From: Macrostomum hystrix
Lineage: Eukaryota; Platyhelminthes; Macrostomidae
Length of the DNA: 64,000 bases
NCBI GenBank assembly: GCA_950097015.1
Contig: CATNEN010000038.1
Location: 6,183,001-6,247,000 of the forward strand
Reading direction: 5' to 3'
Shown: one piece after another, positions 10,764 through 20,664 of the stretch
Layout: the number at the start of each line of letters is the position of its first letter
Position numbering within the stretch: the stretch's first letter is position 1
Made by a program: the position numbers and the translations under genes
The notes under the pieces: model-generated
Seen by the model: only the letters and a program-made list of their open reading frames with translations
The model's database searches: none
Told to the model about the DNA's origin: nothing

Positions 10764-11948
10764 TTAAGAAGTCCCAAATAAAATGTAGCGACATATTTGG
10801 CCATACAGGCTATTAAGAGTCTTGATGCTGAGCATGTTGTGCTTCATTCCGTACTTGCGGAACCACAGGTGCATCACATAATTCTTCTTGCGCCAGTCCC
10901 AAAGGTGGTGAAGCCCGATGCCGTACAGTTTCAACACTTCTTCTCGAGTCCAGTTCGGCCGGTCCATGCTCTCCTCCTCCACGTGGCACAGGTCTGGAAA
11001 GACGGCCTGCATTGTGCTCGGCAGCTTCACGGAATGGTCGCCCCAGGCTTCGTCGTTGAACACCTGGTACGCTGTGTGCCACATCGCCAGAAATGTGCTG
11101 CCCTGCGCAGCCATAAAGACGCCATTGCACAAGCCGTACGGAACCTCCCTGCCGATGGTGCAGGGGAACTTCCGCAGAGGCTCCAGCGGCTTCAGCACAA
11201 ACACATCGATGTCCATGTAGACTCCACCGAACACCAGCACGGCCTCCAGCCTTACCACATCTGACTGGTGCTCCTTGCCGTGTACTGGCACCGTGTACAC
11301 AGACGTGGGCACCGGTCTCTGCACCATGATGACCTTCTCCTCGAAGTCGGTCTCCGTGAGGTTCCTCCTCACCCGTTCCCACCACTGTCCGGTGGGCTGC
11401 TTGTCGGGAGCGTACCACAGCAGCAGGCGGTGCGGCTTCATCACGTGCAGGCAGCTGAGCAGGCTGACCATGTGGTGGAACTGCAGGTTCGTGTCACCGA
11501 ATGGCAGCACAAAGTGGGCGATGTTGGGCACCAGAAACCCGGGCTTCAATGTGGACTTGGCTACTTCCTGAACCTCCTTAACAGTGTACCTGACACCACT
11601 GGGACTGTGGGGTATCCAGTCACCTATGCTTATCTCTGGCAGGTGGTTGGCCATAAGTTCTTCTACGTAAGTCCCATGTCGTCCACTGTACTCCCTCGCA
11701 ATCTTCTTCAGTCGAGGGAGATTTGCTCTGAGAGGTTCTTCGTTCAACGGAATGAAAACTTTTGGCTCCAGATGCATCAACAACTTGAAACTCCGAAAGA
11801 CAGTGCGCAGGTTCAAGGATGTGCCCGTGGAGTGGATATGCGCGTGCTGCAGCAGAAAGATGATGAGCCAGCTGAACGAGACACAGAGAACCAGTACAGG
11901 AGGCACTCGGCTTGTGACTCGGGCCACGGCGCGTAGTTGTCGCCTCAT
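10764..11948 (-). CDS. GT32-type DXD glycosyltransferase, type II Golgi membrane protein, paralogue B
   Basis: A 394-residue single-exon protein with a short cytoplasmic tail, a membrane segment at about residues 16-34, a stem and a catalytic domain with the DXD (DID, residues 246-248). From KPGFLVPN to SMDRPNWT, about 200 residues, it differs from paralogue A at only about three positions. The N-terminal third and the last 50 residues differ heavily (for example DWIPHSPSGVRY against QWMPHSPSGKKF). The ATG at 11948 is used because the upstream frame runs into a splice acceptor (GATTTCAG, near 11993). The expected role is lumenal glycan extension. The acceptor is unknown, and the diverged stem and C-terminus may alter localisation or specificity. 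Confidence 0.9.
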   Translation of the reverse strand: MRRQLRAVARVTSRVPPVLVLCVSFSWLIIFLLQHAHIHSTGTSLNLRTVFRSFKLLMHLEPKVFIPLNEEPLRANLPRLKKIAREYSGRHGTYVEELMANHLPEISIGDWIPHSPSGVRYTVKEVQEVAKSTLKPGFLVPNIAHFVLPFGDTNLQFHHMVSLLSCLHVMKPHRLLLWYAPDKQPTGQWWERVRRNLTETDFEEKVIMVQRPVPTSVYTVPVHGKEHQSDVVRLEAVLVFGGVYMDIDVFVLKPLEPLRKFPCTIGREVPYGLCNGVFMAAQGSTFLAMWHTAYQVFNDEAWGDHSVKLPSTMQAVFPDLCHVEEESMDRPNWTREEVLKLYGIGLHHLWDWRKKNYVMHLWFRKYGMKHNMLSIKTLNSLYGQICRYILFGTS

Positions 11949-12476
11949 GCTTAGCTCGCTGTAACTTGTAGCCTCACCTCCATATGCACCTGAAATCACG
12001 AATTCGCAAACAAGCTTTACGCGAGCAGTTAAGTTACTACAATTCACTTGTAACTTGTCACTGATCCCACTTGTACCTACTACAAGTCATTTATGAAACA
12101 CCCCCTGGATTGTTGTGTACCGTTGCGTCACTGTTTGGAGCTTCTTGGATGAGGCTGTTGAAGTTTTTTAAAGGTACCAAGCTGCGTCCACTACAATAAC
12201 GAACGAGGAACTAGCATTTCTACAAATTTGAGGTACGAGGTGTGGTCAAGTTTAAGTGAGACAGTCTCGGCAGCCTCGTTATTAAACACTTTAGAGGAAA
12301 GCAGATGATTTATTCTGAAAAAGCATGAATTTTAACTTACAATTAGCAAAACTTCAGTTAAAAAACTAGCAACAACTGTACGCTTTCTCATTGAACAAAA
12401 GTACAGGTCGAGAGACCCAAAAAATGGGGTACTATTGCCCAGAAATATCGGATGTTCTTGTCGCTTCTTCAATTTT
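11949..12476. other. 5' flank of glycosyltransferase gene B
   Basis: No gene recognised. A splice acceptor for gene B lies near 11993. The rest is AT-rich. Confidence 0.5.
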
Positions 12477-12770
12477 CTAAATGTTAACGTCAGAAAAGGC
12501 CTCATCTTCGTCCTCTGCTATCTTCGAGCCCTTCTCGACGTACTTGCCCTTCATCTCGACACACTTCTTGAGCCGCTCGATCCACTTGTCAAATGCTGAG
12601 GCGAAGGCACCTGGCGAAAGGCGGCTGCAGGCTCGCTCCCACTCCACCTTGACGGTGTCTCCGCTGATGGAGACGCCCCCAGCTCCCCCTTGATCGTTGG
12701 GAAGAGGAAATAGTCAGCTGGCGCCAGGTCTGGGGAGTAGGGAGGATGAGGGACAACCTGTTAGGCCGCT
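12477..12770 (-). pseudogene. mariner-type transposase, C-terminal remnant
   Basis: The minus strand encodes HPPYSPDLAPADYFLFP, the block with the third catalytic aspartate of mariner (DD34D) transposases. After a one-base shift it reads FDKWIERLKKCVEMKGKYV, the typical mariner C-terminus, and a stop at 12477. An in-frame stop also precedes the first block. No N-terminal paired-type helices are visible, so only the tail survives. Confidence 0.85.
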
Positions 12771-12939
12771 CTGCCATTTTTTGGGTTCTTGTGGCTGATG
12801 CACTTTATCAAGTTGTAGCTAAGGCAGAAGTCGATGAAAAAAGCTGATTTTTTGTCTGACCAGTGTCATCAGTTTAGCAGTGTCATCTGAACTGGGTCTT
12901 GTCCACTGTACGCTGCAGTGAGGTGGTCAGACACGAGAG

Positions 12940-13368
12940 AGATTTCAGCAGTTTATTTTGGAACTGGCTAACATCATACAGGCCGATGCTCCTGGCAGAC
13001 GAGTTATTCTCATTTTCGATGGTCCAAATTTTCACCAAGGGATTGAGATACCTGAGCAGTTTGAGGATCTCATTCGTCTGCAAATTTTACCGGCGTACTC
13101 GCCGTTTTTGAATCCTATGGAGATGGCGCACAGCGCTCTTAAGAGTGAGATCAAGCGTCGCCTTGTAGAGCCCGCAATCGTGGCTGAGGAAAAAGTTTGC
13201 CCACCAGGCATGACACGAGATGATTGGCGATACATGCTGACGGATCAGCTTGGAAGAGAATCGCTGCATGTCATGTTACTCCGCACAAGATCGCAGGCTG
13301 GGAGCTCCACTGCACTCGAAAGTTTGCTCAGTGTATCAACATGCAACCCTTTATTTGAACGCTTATAA
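12940..13368 (+). pseudogene. Tc1/mariner-superfamily (DDE) transposase, C-terminal remnant
   Basis: About 136 codons hold RVILIFDGPNFHQG (second catalytic Asp) and YSPFLNPMEMAHSALK (catalytic Glu), 33 residues apart. It then reads IKRRLVEPAIV, which resembles the same region in the Tc1-like element at 25.2-26.7 kb, so both probably belong to one family. The N-terminal DNA-binding half and the first Asp are missing, and upstream sequence contains stops. No inverted repeats were found around it. Confidence 0.8.
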
Positions 13369-13572
13369 CATTATCAACAATTTTTGTACCGCTTGTTTTG
13401 TTGTGTTCCTGCGTATGTTCCTTTTCTTTTCCGACATATAGTTTCCGACAGTGCATCATTTTGTAATTTCGTAAAACCACCCCGTTGTTTTCAATATGGT
13501 TCTCACTTAGCTTTAAAAAATTCTCACTTTGCTTACAAGGTGCGCCCAAAAAACTGGGCTGCAGCGAGGGTT

Positions 13573-13698
13573 GGCCATAGACAATAGTTTTTTTGCTATT
13601 CAGTCTCAGTTTGCTTGAAAAAAGTCTCACTTAGCCGTTGCTTGTCGACCGACAGCCGCCAGATAGCGTTATAGGGGGAGTTGATTTGTCTATGGCCT
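13573..13698. repeat. Short inverted repeat pair
   Basis: GGCCATAGACAA (13573) and TTGTCTATGGCC (13687) are perfect inverted 12-mers about 125 bp apart. They could be termini of a tiny non-autonomous DNA element. No clear target-site duplication. Confidence 0.5.
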
Positions 13699-13716
13699 GA
13701 AGCCTTATAATGCTTT

Positions 13717-13810
13717 TACCGGTTGGCTGCCTCGCAGTTAATGGCGATTACGATCTCGGCGCTACGCGCCTCGATCGACCGCCATTAACTTGCTCGGCAC
13801 CCAACCAGTA
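13717..13810. repeat. Palindromic MITE-like sequence, about 95 bp
   Basis: The arm ACCGGTTGGCTGCC...CAGTTAATGGCG is mirrored by CGCCATTAAC...GGCACCCAACCAGT with few mismatches, arms about 31 bp. The centre (GGCGCTACGCGCC) is itself palindromic, so the whole sequence can fold into one hairpin. Confidence 0.75.
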
Positions 13811-14535
13811 AAGTTCCAATATTAGCTCGTACTTGCTATCTTATCCAACTTGAGTCGATTTAGGCTCGAGACTATTTTTTAAAATGGAACGAACCTGTCT
13901 TACCTTGTTCTTATCGAGATGCCATTCAGCTGTAGCAGTTTTATTCAGGCTATTTCAACCGACGCTGACTTTGAAGGAATTTTTTTCTTTAACAGGAAGG
14001 CGAGTCCAAAATCATTATTGGATAGTATCTGTAGCCTTGTAGCTATGAAAGCTTATTTGAGACTAATATTTTCATGACTCACGCAGTCAGCATTTCTCTT
14101 TCTTTATCTTCATATCTGTCCACAATGAGTGCTAGCACATTGTTCACTGCAGTTATTCGTCTGTTTGTTTAGGTCTGTTCAACTAATCCTAATTGTGCCT
14201 GCAGCTTAGGCGCACATTTGTGCAATCGCCTAGCCGAGTGCAGAGTACTCAACTAAACACTACTCTATACCATTTCAATGCCTGCTGTTAAGATCGGGGG
14301 TGAGCGGGGACACTACTCGTTGCAGGACAGAAGGCTGAGCTACGATTATCAGCGATTTCAAGGGCTGTTTGTTGCTGACAAACACAATGTGCTGTGCAGC
14401 AGTTGCGGCAGTTCAGTAGTGCGGTACACCCTATTTCAAGCAAAATGTGGATTCTACTCGTATTTAAGCTCAGACTGCTTAAATGCTGATAAAACGAATT
14501 CACGTTTCTGACAAAGTTCCAGAGGGACAAAGAAA
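13811..14535. other. Spacer; one unassigned 77-codon frame
   Basis: A plus-strand frame at 14278-14511 (starting MPAVKIGGERGHY) has no recognised domain. Nothing else was seen. Confidence 0.35.
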
Positions 14536-14766
14536 ACCCATTTCTTTCAGAAGTCCCATTTCTTTCAGAAATCCCATTTCTTTCAGAAATCCCATTTCTT
14601 TCAGAAATCCCATTTCTTTCAGAAATCCCATTTCTTTCAGAAATCCCATTTCTTTCAGAAATCCCATTTCTTTCAGAAATCTCATTTCTTTCAGAAATCC
14701 CATTTCTTTCAGAAATCCCATTTCTTTCAGAAATCTCATTTCTTTCAGAAATCCCATTTCTTTCAT
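14536..14766. repeat. Minisatellite, 18-bp unit
   Basis: About 12.5 copies of TTTCTTTCAGAAATCCCA with single-base variants. The unit length is a multiple of three, so it is open on both strands. No gene is inferred. Confidence 0.97.
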
Positions 14767-14936
14767 TAGCAAGAACTGACATCGAAGCTTGACCTCACTG
14801 TCACTGCCAGAACTTCCCGAAGATTTAAGCAGGTATCAAAGTCAAGACTCCAGCTTCAACAACAGCAGCTCTTTATTTTGCGTTCGCTTCCTTTAGCCAT
14901 GCATAAAAAGGAAAAAAGAAACAGCGAGAGAAAAAA

Positions 14937-14971
14937 CCACAGATAATATATATATTATATATTATCTGTGG
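14937..14971. repeat. AT-rich palindrome
   Basis: CCACAGATAATATA and TATATTATCTGTGG are 14-bp perfect arms around an AT core. Located about 120 bp upstream of the putative LINE ORF1. Confidence 0.8.
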
Positions 14972-15091
14972 AAAAAACTAATCACATGGTTTCTTATCTA
15001 TCTGTCGTAAACCAACAATAATAAATAAATAATAAATAATAAAGTATGTGGGCGAGAATGTCTGGCAATCAACCTTAACCATGGGCCATCA

Positions 15092-15754
15092 ATGGAGGCG
15101 GCATATAGAGCTGTCACTGCTATTGACGTTGCGCAAAGGCAACACGGTGCGAATTGCCTGCACCTACTTATCATCCCGGACAGTTCGACACGAACAGAAC
15201 AACTCTTCGAGAAAGAAGTGTGTGAGTATGGTGTTAAACACCAGCTTTTAACATTTGACTTTCATGAAATCCACTTCTACGACGGTAAACTCAACAGCAG
15301 CGGAGCGGACTTCTTGTTTGCATTTATGTCCAAATGCATTCGAAATATAAACTTGAAAGTACGGCCGCATCCGGCTAACACAGAGAACCAGCGCCAGCAA
15401 ACAGTGCATCACCGGCATCAACACAGCTATAGAGAGTCACGAGGCGGTGGTGCAACTGGCTACAGGAACTATCGAGCGCATAGCAGCTACCCAGTTCGAG
15501 ATGCCAATTACATCCGAAGCGAAATAGACTACCGCATCAGCACCAACGGCTATGTTGACAGCAGTCGAGATAGCCGCTATCGAATCAGCAACGAGTATGA
15601 CTACAACAACAGAGACCAAAAAAACTTGAAAAGTGGCTATCGTGCCAACATCGGGCCCAGAAACTACCACAGAAGTAGCTTTGGGTACCGCAACAGATAC
15701 CAACAAGTTGGTGTCAGGCGCCTCGATGACCGCCAGTTTCGTTGCGTCGACTAA
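15092..15754 (+). CDS. Putative ORF1 of the downstream non-LTR retrotransposon
   Basis: A 220-codon open frame. The first 100 residues are mixed and include LLTFDFHEIHFYDGKLNSSG, which loosely resembles the end of SGNH-esterase domains found in some LINE ORF1 proteins. Residues 100-220 are rich in Arg, Tyr, Ser and Asn, as expected for a nucleic-acid-binding tail. It lies 330 bp upstream of the endonuclease domain on the same strand, which is why I assign it to that element. It could instead be an unrelated low-complexity gene. The upstream part of ORF1 may be missing. Confidence 0.45.
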   Translation: MEAAYRAVTAIDVAQRQHGANCLHLLIIPDSSTRTEQLFEKEVCEYGVKHQLLTFDFHEIHFYDGKLNSSGADFLFAFMSKCIRNINLKVRPHPANTENQRQQTVHHRHQHSYRESRGGGATGYRNYRAHSSYPVRDANYIRSEIDYRISTNGYVDSSRDSRYRISNEYDYNNRDQKNLKSGYRANIGPRNYHRSSFGYRNRYQQVGVRRLDDRQFRCVD

Positions 15755-16831
15755 GACCACCTGTCCAAGCCTCTGCGCCAACAACAACTTCAATCGCCGG
15801 TGGGGTGGAGGAGTCGTTTAGCTGCTCAGCTCGGTTCCTCTAACTCCCTTGCCTAAATAACTAGGCAAATTACATTTAGGCATTTTTTATACCGTCGAAT
15901 CCCATCTATAGTTTTTGTATATTGTGCTCCGAGCGCAACAGGTTTGAAGGCTTTAAACCCGTCGTGACTGGCTCTAAGGACTACAACTCCCACTTTCTAT
16001 GTCGATTTCTACGCTAAATTTAAACTCCCGAATAGTCACTGAAGCACAGCACTGAAAACTAGTTGATTAATTGATTAACACCAGTTGGAACATAAAAGGA
16101 CTGACGCTCAGTGGAGAATGCAAAATGGAGTCACCAAGTTTCCACGAACATATTAGGAATAGAGACATAGTTTTTCTCTGTGAGACCCACGCCAAACAGG
16201 AGCAGCTAGACTCAAACACGCTGATATAGATTTCACCTGCTTTGGAGCAGATGGAATCAAGGCAAGGGGAGTCAACAAAGTCAACAATTATCAAACGGCA
16301 TGGTTTACCTCGTAAAAAATAATATTGCAAAGAAAACCACCTTGGTGCTCAAATATTACTTCGCTCAGTAGGTACTAAAAATAAAGCAAAGGCAGTCTCA
16401 AGAACCGCTGTATATCTTAGGGTGTTATATCCCACTGGAAAATTCTAAATACTACAAGGAAGATATATGGGAGGAGATTAAATATCTCACCCAGCTCTTC
16501 TCAAGAGTGGGCTCCGTATTAACAGTAGGTGACTTCAATGCACGAACTGGCACATTACAGTCCAGCAATTGGGATAAGTTTCCCAGACAGAATCAGGTCT
16601 CTGAGAAAAACAAGCATGGACTAAGACTGATGGAAATGTGCTCCGAGACCAAGAGCACGATTCTGAACGGAATGACTCAGGGCCACATTATGGGAAATTA
16701 CTAGTAGCGCACTAGGCCGAAGTACCATAGACTACGCTATTGCATCCATGGATAAAATGGATATTATAAATTACTTCTTTATTCATCATCAAAGCTTTCT
16801 GTCCAGACATTGCCCGCTAACAGTCACTCTG

Positions 16832-17273
16832 GGGGGTCGGTGGCAGAGCGGCTAACTCGTTTGCCTCTCGCACCACGGTCCCTAAGTTCGATTCTACGGC
16901 GAGGCCACATATATTTGGGGCGCAGCCGCGGAGAAAAGGCTTGGGGGCTTGTCGTACAATTTACGCTCTTGAGGGCCAACCTCCAAGGCACAGTTAAATG
17001 TACACTGCTTGACGATAAGAAAGTCAGGGCAGATGTACACACACAACTGTGTGAGCGCGTGCCTGAGTACAGTATCAAGGACAACGGAAGTAGTAAATTC
17101 AGTAACTTCAGGATATATAACGTAACTTCAGTTGTCCTTGTATAGTATCTGTGTGCGTGTGTGCTCCGGAGTCAGCGAGATGGGTAGAATTGCCTCCTCG
17201 CTGGCTGCGGGTCTAGTGTAACCAAATGATGTGCCACTGCCCGCAGCCCTCCTGAAATTAGTATTATTATTAT
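16832..17273 (+). repeat. Full-length tRNA-derived SINE (family 1) nested in the LINE, with target-site duplication
   Basis: A box TGGCAGAGCGG and B box GTTCGATTC are in the first 70 bp. The body blocks shared with the other copies follow, and the tail is GTATTATTATTATT. The insertion is flanked by TAACAGTCACTCTG (16818-16831) and TAACTGTCACTCTG (17274-17287), a 14-bp target-site duplication with one mismatch. It interrupts the LINE endonuclease coding region. Confidence 0.9.
17076..17140. mobile_element. 65-bp palindromic insertion (mini-MITE) inside the SINE
   Basis: It begins CAAGGACAAC and ends GTTGTCCTTG, perfect 10-bp terminal inverted repeats, with weaker inverted similarity continuing inward (GGAAGTAG / GTAACTTC). 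It is absent from the other SINE copies, which read straight through GTACGGTATCTGTG. AGTAT flanks the insertion on both sides. Confidence 0.7.
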
Positions 17274-19548
17274 TAACTGTCACTCTGAGTTTTCCTGATC
17301 ATGTCCAACCAGAACACGCAAGCCTTGAAAAACATGAATCCTTCCCAATGCCTCCAAGATGGGACACTGAAAAGCAGGGAAGTTACATTATTTAGGCATT
17401 AAATAACAAACAAAGCGAAGAAATCGTTAGAAAGTTGCTATTTATTGACGCACGCCATATAGAATTCCTGGAAAATTTGTCCTCGAGCTTGACCAACTTA
17501 ACCTGCTTAGAGACTGCTGCAGAAAGCTGCGCAAAGACAATCATTCCGAATATGTTCTGGACAAATCGAGATGAGACACTAAGAAACTTAAGCAAGTCGT
17601 TAAAGTACGTGGCCAGGAAAAAAGACGTGCGCTGGTATCAGAATATAATCGGCTAGCAAAAAATGCAAACAACAGCTCAAGAAACTTAAGCAGATGGACC
17701 TAAATGACTGCATTCAGAAAATGGCGGCTTCTGGAACCTCAAAGGGATTCTGGTCCGGTCTTAGAAGAGCAGAAGAGTTACTGTTCTCCAGCAAGAGACT
17801 TAACAGATCTCAAGCCCCAATCGCTGACATCGCGGACAACCTCACCAAAGTGTTTAACGCACATCCTTCTTTGGGAACCCAGCCGCATCGCACAGATGAA
17901 GCAGTTAGTCCCGAAGATTTAATTAGCTGTGTAGATCTCGATAGAGCAGTCAAAAAGCTAAAGAGATGGTATACTCGAAACAAATGAGCACATTATCTAC
18001 GGATAAGAGATGCTAAAACCCGTGCTTCTGAAGCTATTTAACGCAAGCGTAAGACTCGGCCAGACTCCTGCACAGTGGTCAAATGCCCTAATCACACCGA
18101 TTTATAAAAAGGGATCCTGTAGTGACCTCAAAAACTACAGACCCATAAGCATGCTGCCTGCCCTGGCTCGCCTGTTTGCCTCACTTATCTATGAAAAGCT
18201 AGAAACTCATATTCGCACCCTCGACTTGCTTTCAGCCAGTCAAATAGGAAATAGAAAGGGCAAGCGAACTTCAGACCACATTGCCACTCTCTTGACGTTG
18301 ATCCACAGCAAAAAGCGTCGCATGCAAAAGATCATTTCACTTAGTATTCTTTGACTTAAAAAGCGCATTTGACATGGTCCACCATCCAACACTTTTCCAA
18401 CGACTTAGGGAGTTACGATACTTTATACTTTATACTTTACCTCGTAAAGGTCAGCCCAGAAATAATCGAAGCAATACAAAGCATGTACTCAGGAGCTAAA
18501 TTTCAACTGAAGGTCTCGCATGGCAACTAAAGCAACTAAGGCAAGAAACATAACAAATGGAGTAAGACAAGGCTGTCCCCTATCGCCTCTATATAGATCC
18601 TTTGAGCACAATGCTAAGGGATTCATTTCGCAGCGACACCTTCATTAAAGATGAACAAATCAACAACTTGCTGTACTGCGATGATCTAGTGATCTTTGGA
18701 GAGAATCCACGAGAGTTGCAGAAGGGCCTCGATAAAGTGTCCGAATTTAGTCAGAGCCACAAGCTAGAAATCAATATGCAAAAAAACAAAGGTTATTAGC
18801 TGCTGCCCTGACCCATCAAAGACGGCTAACAAACTATTTCTGCAGGGACAACTGTTAGATAGCGTCAAAGAATAGCAATATCTTGGCTTTCACATCAATG
18901 CTAAAGGAACCGTGGATTCCCGTGCCACAGAGATTAACAAAAAATGTGGATACCCTATTCTTCTCTTAAGGAAATTAGCTAGCCATGGGGCGATCAGATA
19001 CAATCAGCTCATGCTGTACTGCGCAGCAATGATAGAAAGCATAGCTCTGTACGCCTCCGAGGCCTGGGGGGCTTTTGTCTCGTGGAACCTGGGTCCTTGG
19101 GACCTCTGTCTTTTTGAAAGGGTAGACATCAGGTGCTGTAAATCCATATACTACAAGTCAGCCAATACAGATGGCAACGTGGCCCGCTCAGAGTTAGGCA
19201 GATTGCCTTTATTATACAAAACATCTAGAAAAGAAGCATTCATACTGGGCCTCCATAACAAGCCGCCCGGACTCCATAATCTTTAAGTTATTAGCGGACC
19301 CAACATACAGTGATGTTGCAATCAAAGCAAAGATCAACAATGATGTTATGCTGAACTGCAGAGGCATTAGTCCTGCAAAATCAATTAGAAATAACAGGAA
19401 AAAATTCGTTTCTCAGTTTGATACCCATTGGAGACAAAGGACACAGAACTCAAGCAAGCTAAGTCACTTCTATTACTATTTTAAGCAATATTATTCAGCC
19501 GAAAAATATTTACCACAAATATACAACCCGGAGTTGAGACGTACCATA

Positions 19549-19918
19549 TCCTCGTTTAGACTAGGACATATCCTCGTTTAGACTAGGACATATCCTCGTT
19601 TAGACTAGGACATATCCTCGTTTAGACTAGGACATATCCTCGTTTAGACTAGGACATATCCTCGTTTAGACTAGGACATATCCTCGTTTAGACTAGGACA
19701 TATCCTCGTTTAGACTAGGACATATCCTCGTTTAGACTAGGACATATCCTCGTTTAGACTAGGACATATCCTCGTTTAGACTAGGACATATCCTCGTTTA
19801 GACTAGGACATATCCTCGTTTAGACTAGGACATATCCTCGTTTAGACTAGGACATATCCTCGTTTAGACTAGGACATATCCTCGTTTAGACTAGGACATA
19901 TCCTCGTTTAGACTAGGA
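19549..19918. repeat. Minisatellite, 22-bp unit, expanded from LINE coding sequence
   Basis: About 17 nearly identical copies of CATATCCTCGTTTAGACTAG plus GA. The first unit is the coding sequence of the LINE motif SSFRLGH, and the LINE frame resumes after the last unit (HKLASETLRNCETENSV). Units are not a multiple of three. Confidence 0.95.
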
Positions 19919-20199
19919 AACCATAAGCTAGCTTCCGAAACATTGCGAACTGCGAGACCGAAAACTCCGTTGAAAACGAGGTCCACTTCCTTTTTAAGTG
20001 CAGTTGGAATATGTATAGCTGTACCGCACGTTCGAATTTTGAAAAGAACATTTCTGGGAAAACTCCCAATTTCGCACCCTTAACAGCAGAAGAGAAATCT
20101 AACTACGAGTACATAATGGCACAAGACGATAGGGAAACCACTGAAGCTTTAGCAAAGTACATCATAGAAATCTCTAAAATATGGGAACAGCTGCCCTGA

Positions 20200-20424
20200 A
20201 GCTATTAACATTTAATGATATACATTTATTTTTTATTCCTGGCGTCCCTTGTGTATTTTTCTGCTCTTATTTTTACCAGCTTTGCTCTTCCCTTCCCAGC
20301 TCAAAAGTTAATTCTTTAAAGAGTTGGTTTCTTATTTTCTTCGTTCGTCGAGTAAAATAGTCAGAAGATATAAAAAATCAGCACCCGTTAATGCCATGCG
20401 CGTTTTATTAATAATAATTATATA
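20200..20424. other. LINE 3' end or spacer
   Basis: T-rich sequence after the LINE stop codon; probably its 3' UTR. No gene. Confidence 0.4.
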
Positions 20425-20585
20425 ATGTACACACCTCTGTGAGTGTGCGCCTGCGTACGGTATCTGTGTGCGTGCGGGAGTAGAGTCAGTATAGAGTCAG
20501 GAGTCGATGGCTGTGGGAACTCATACATCGTTTGTGCCAGTGCCCAAAGTCCGATCTGCAAATAAAAATAATAAAGTAGCAACAC
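20425..20585 (+). repeat. SINE family 1, 3' half only
   Basis: Matches the distal half of the family: TGTACACACCTCTGTGAG, GCGTACGGTATCTGTGTGCG, then an AATAAAAATAATAAAG-like tail. The tRNA-related half is missing. Confidence 0.65.
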
Positions 20586-20664
20586 TGAGCTTCGAATAAG
20601 TCAGGTCAATGATCTGCACACAGCCAGGTGTTTATGCAGCTATACATGAACAAACTGAGTTGGA

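Larger units (their letters stand above)
16070..20199 (+). mobile_element. Decayed non-LTR retrotransposon (LINE) ORF2: AP endonuclease, reverse transcriptase, C-terminal Cys/His motif
   Basis: Recognisable in order: SWNIKGLTLSG and DIVFLCETHAKQEQLD (endonuclease start, about 16085-16220); LTVGDFNARTG (endonuclease, about 16525); RHCPLTVTL, interrupted by the SINE at 16832; ITPIYKKGSCSDLKNYRPIS (RT block 1, about 18090); FDLKSAFDMVHH (about 18350, after a frameshift); NGVRQGCPLSPLY; LLYCDDLVIFG, a YCDD variant of the YADD catalytic box (about 18680); SEAWG; TISSFRLGH; and after the minisatellite CETENSVENEVHFLFKC, the terminal zinc-binding-like motif. At least six frameshifts or stops make it non-functional. 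It copies itself by target-primed reverse transcription. The clade is uncertain (CR1/L2/Rex-like suggested by the C-terminal motif). Confidence 0.9.

Noticed and set aside
15437-15793. 118-codon minus-strand hydrophobic frame (many Val/Ala)
   Set aside because: Shadow of the putative LINE ORF1 on the opposite strand.
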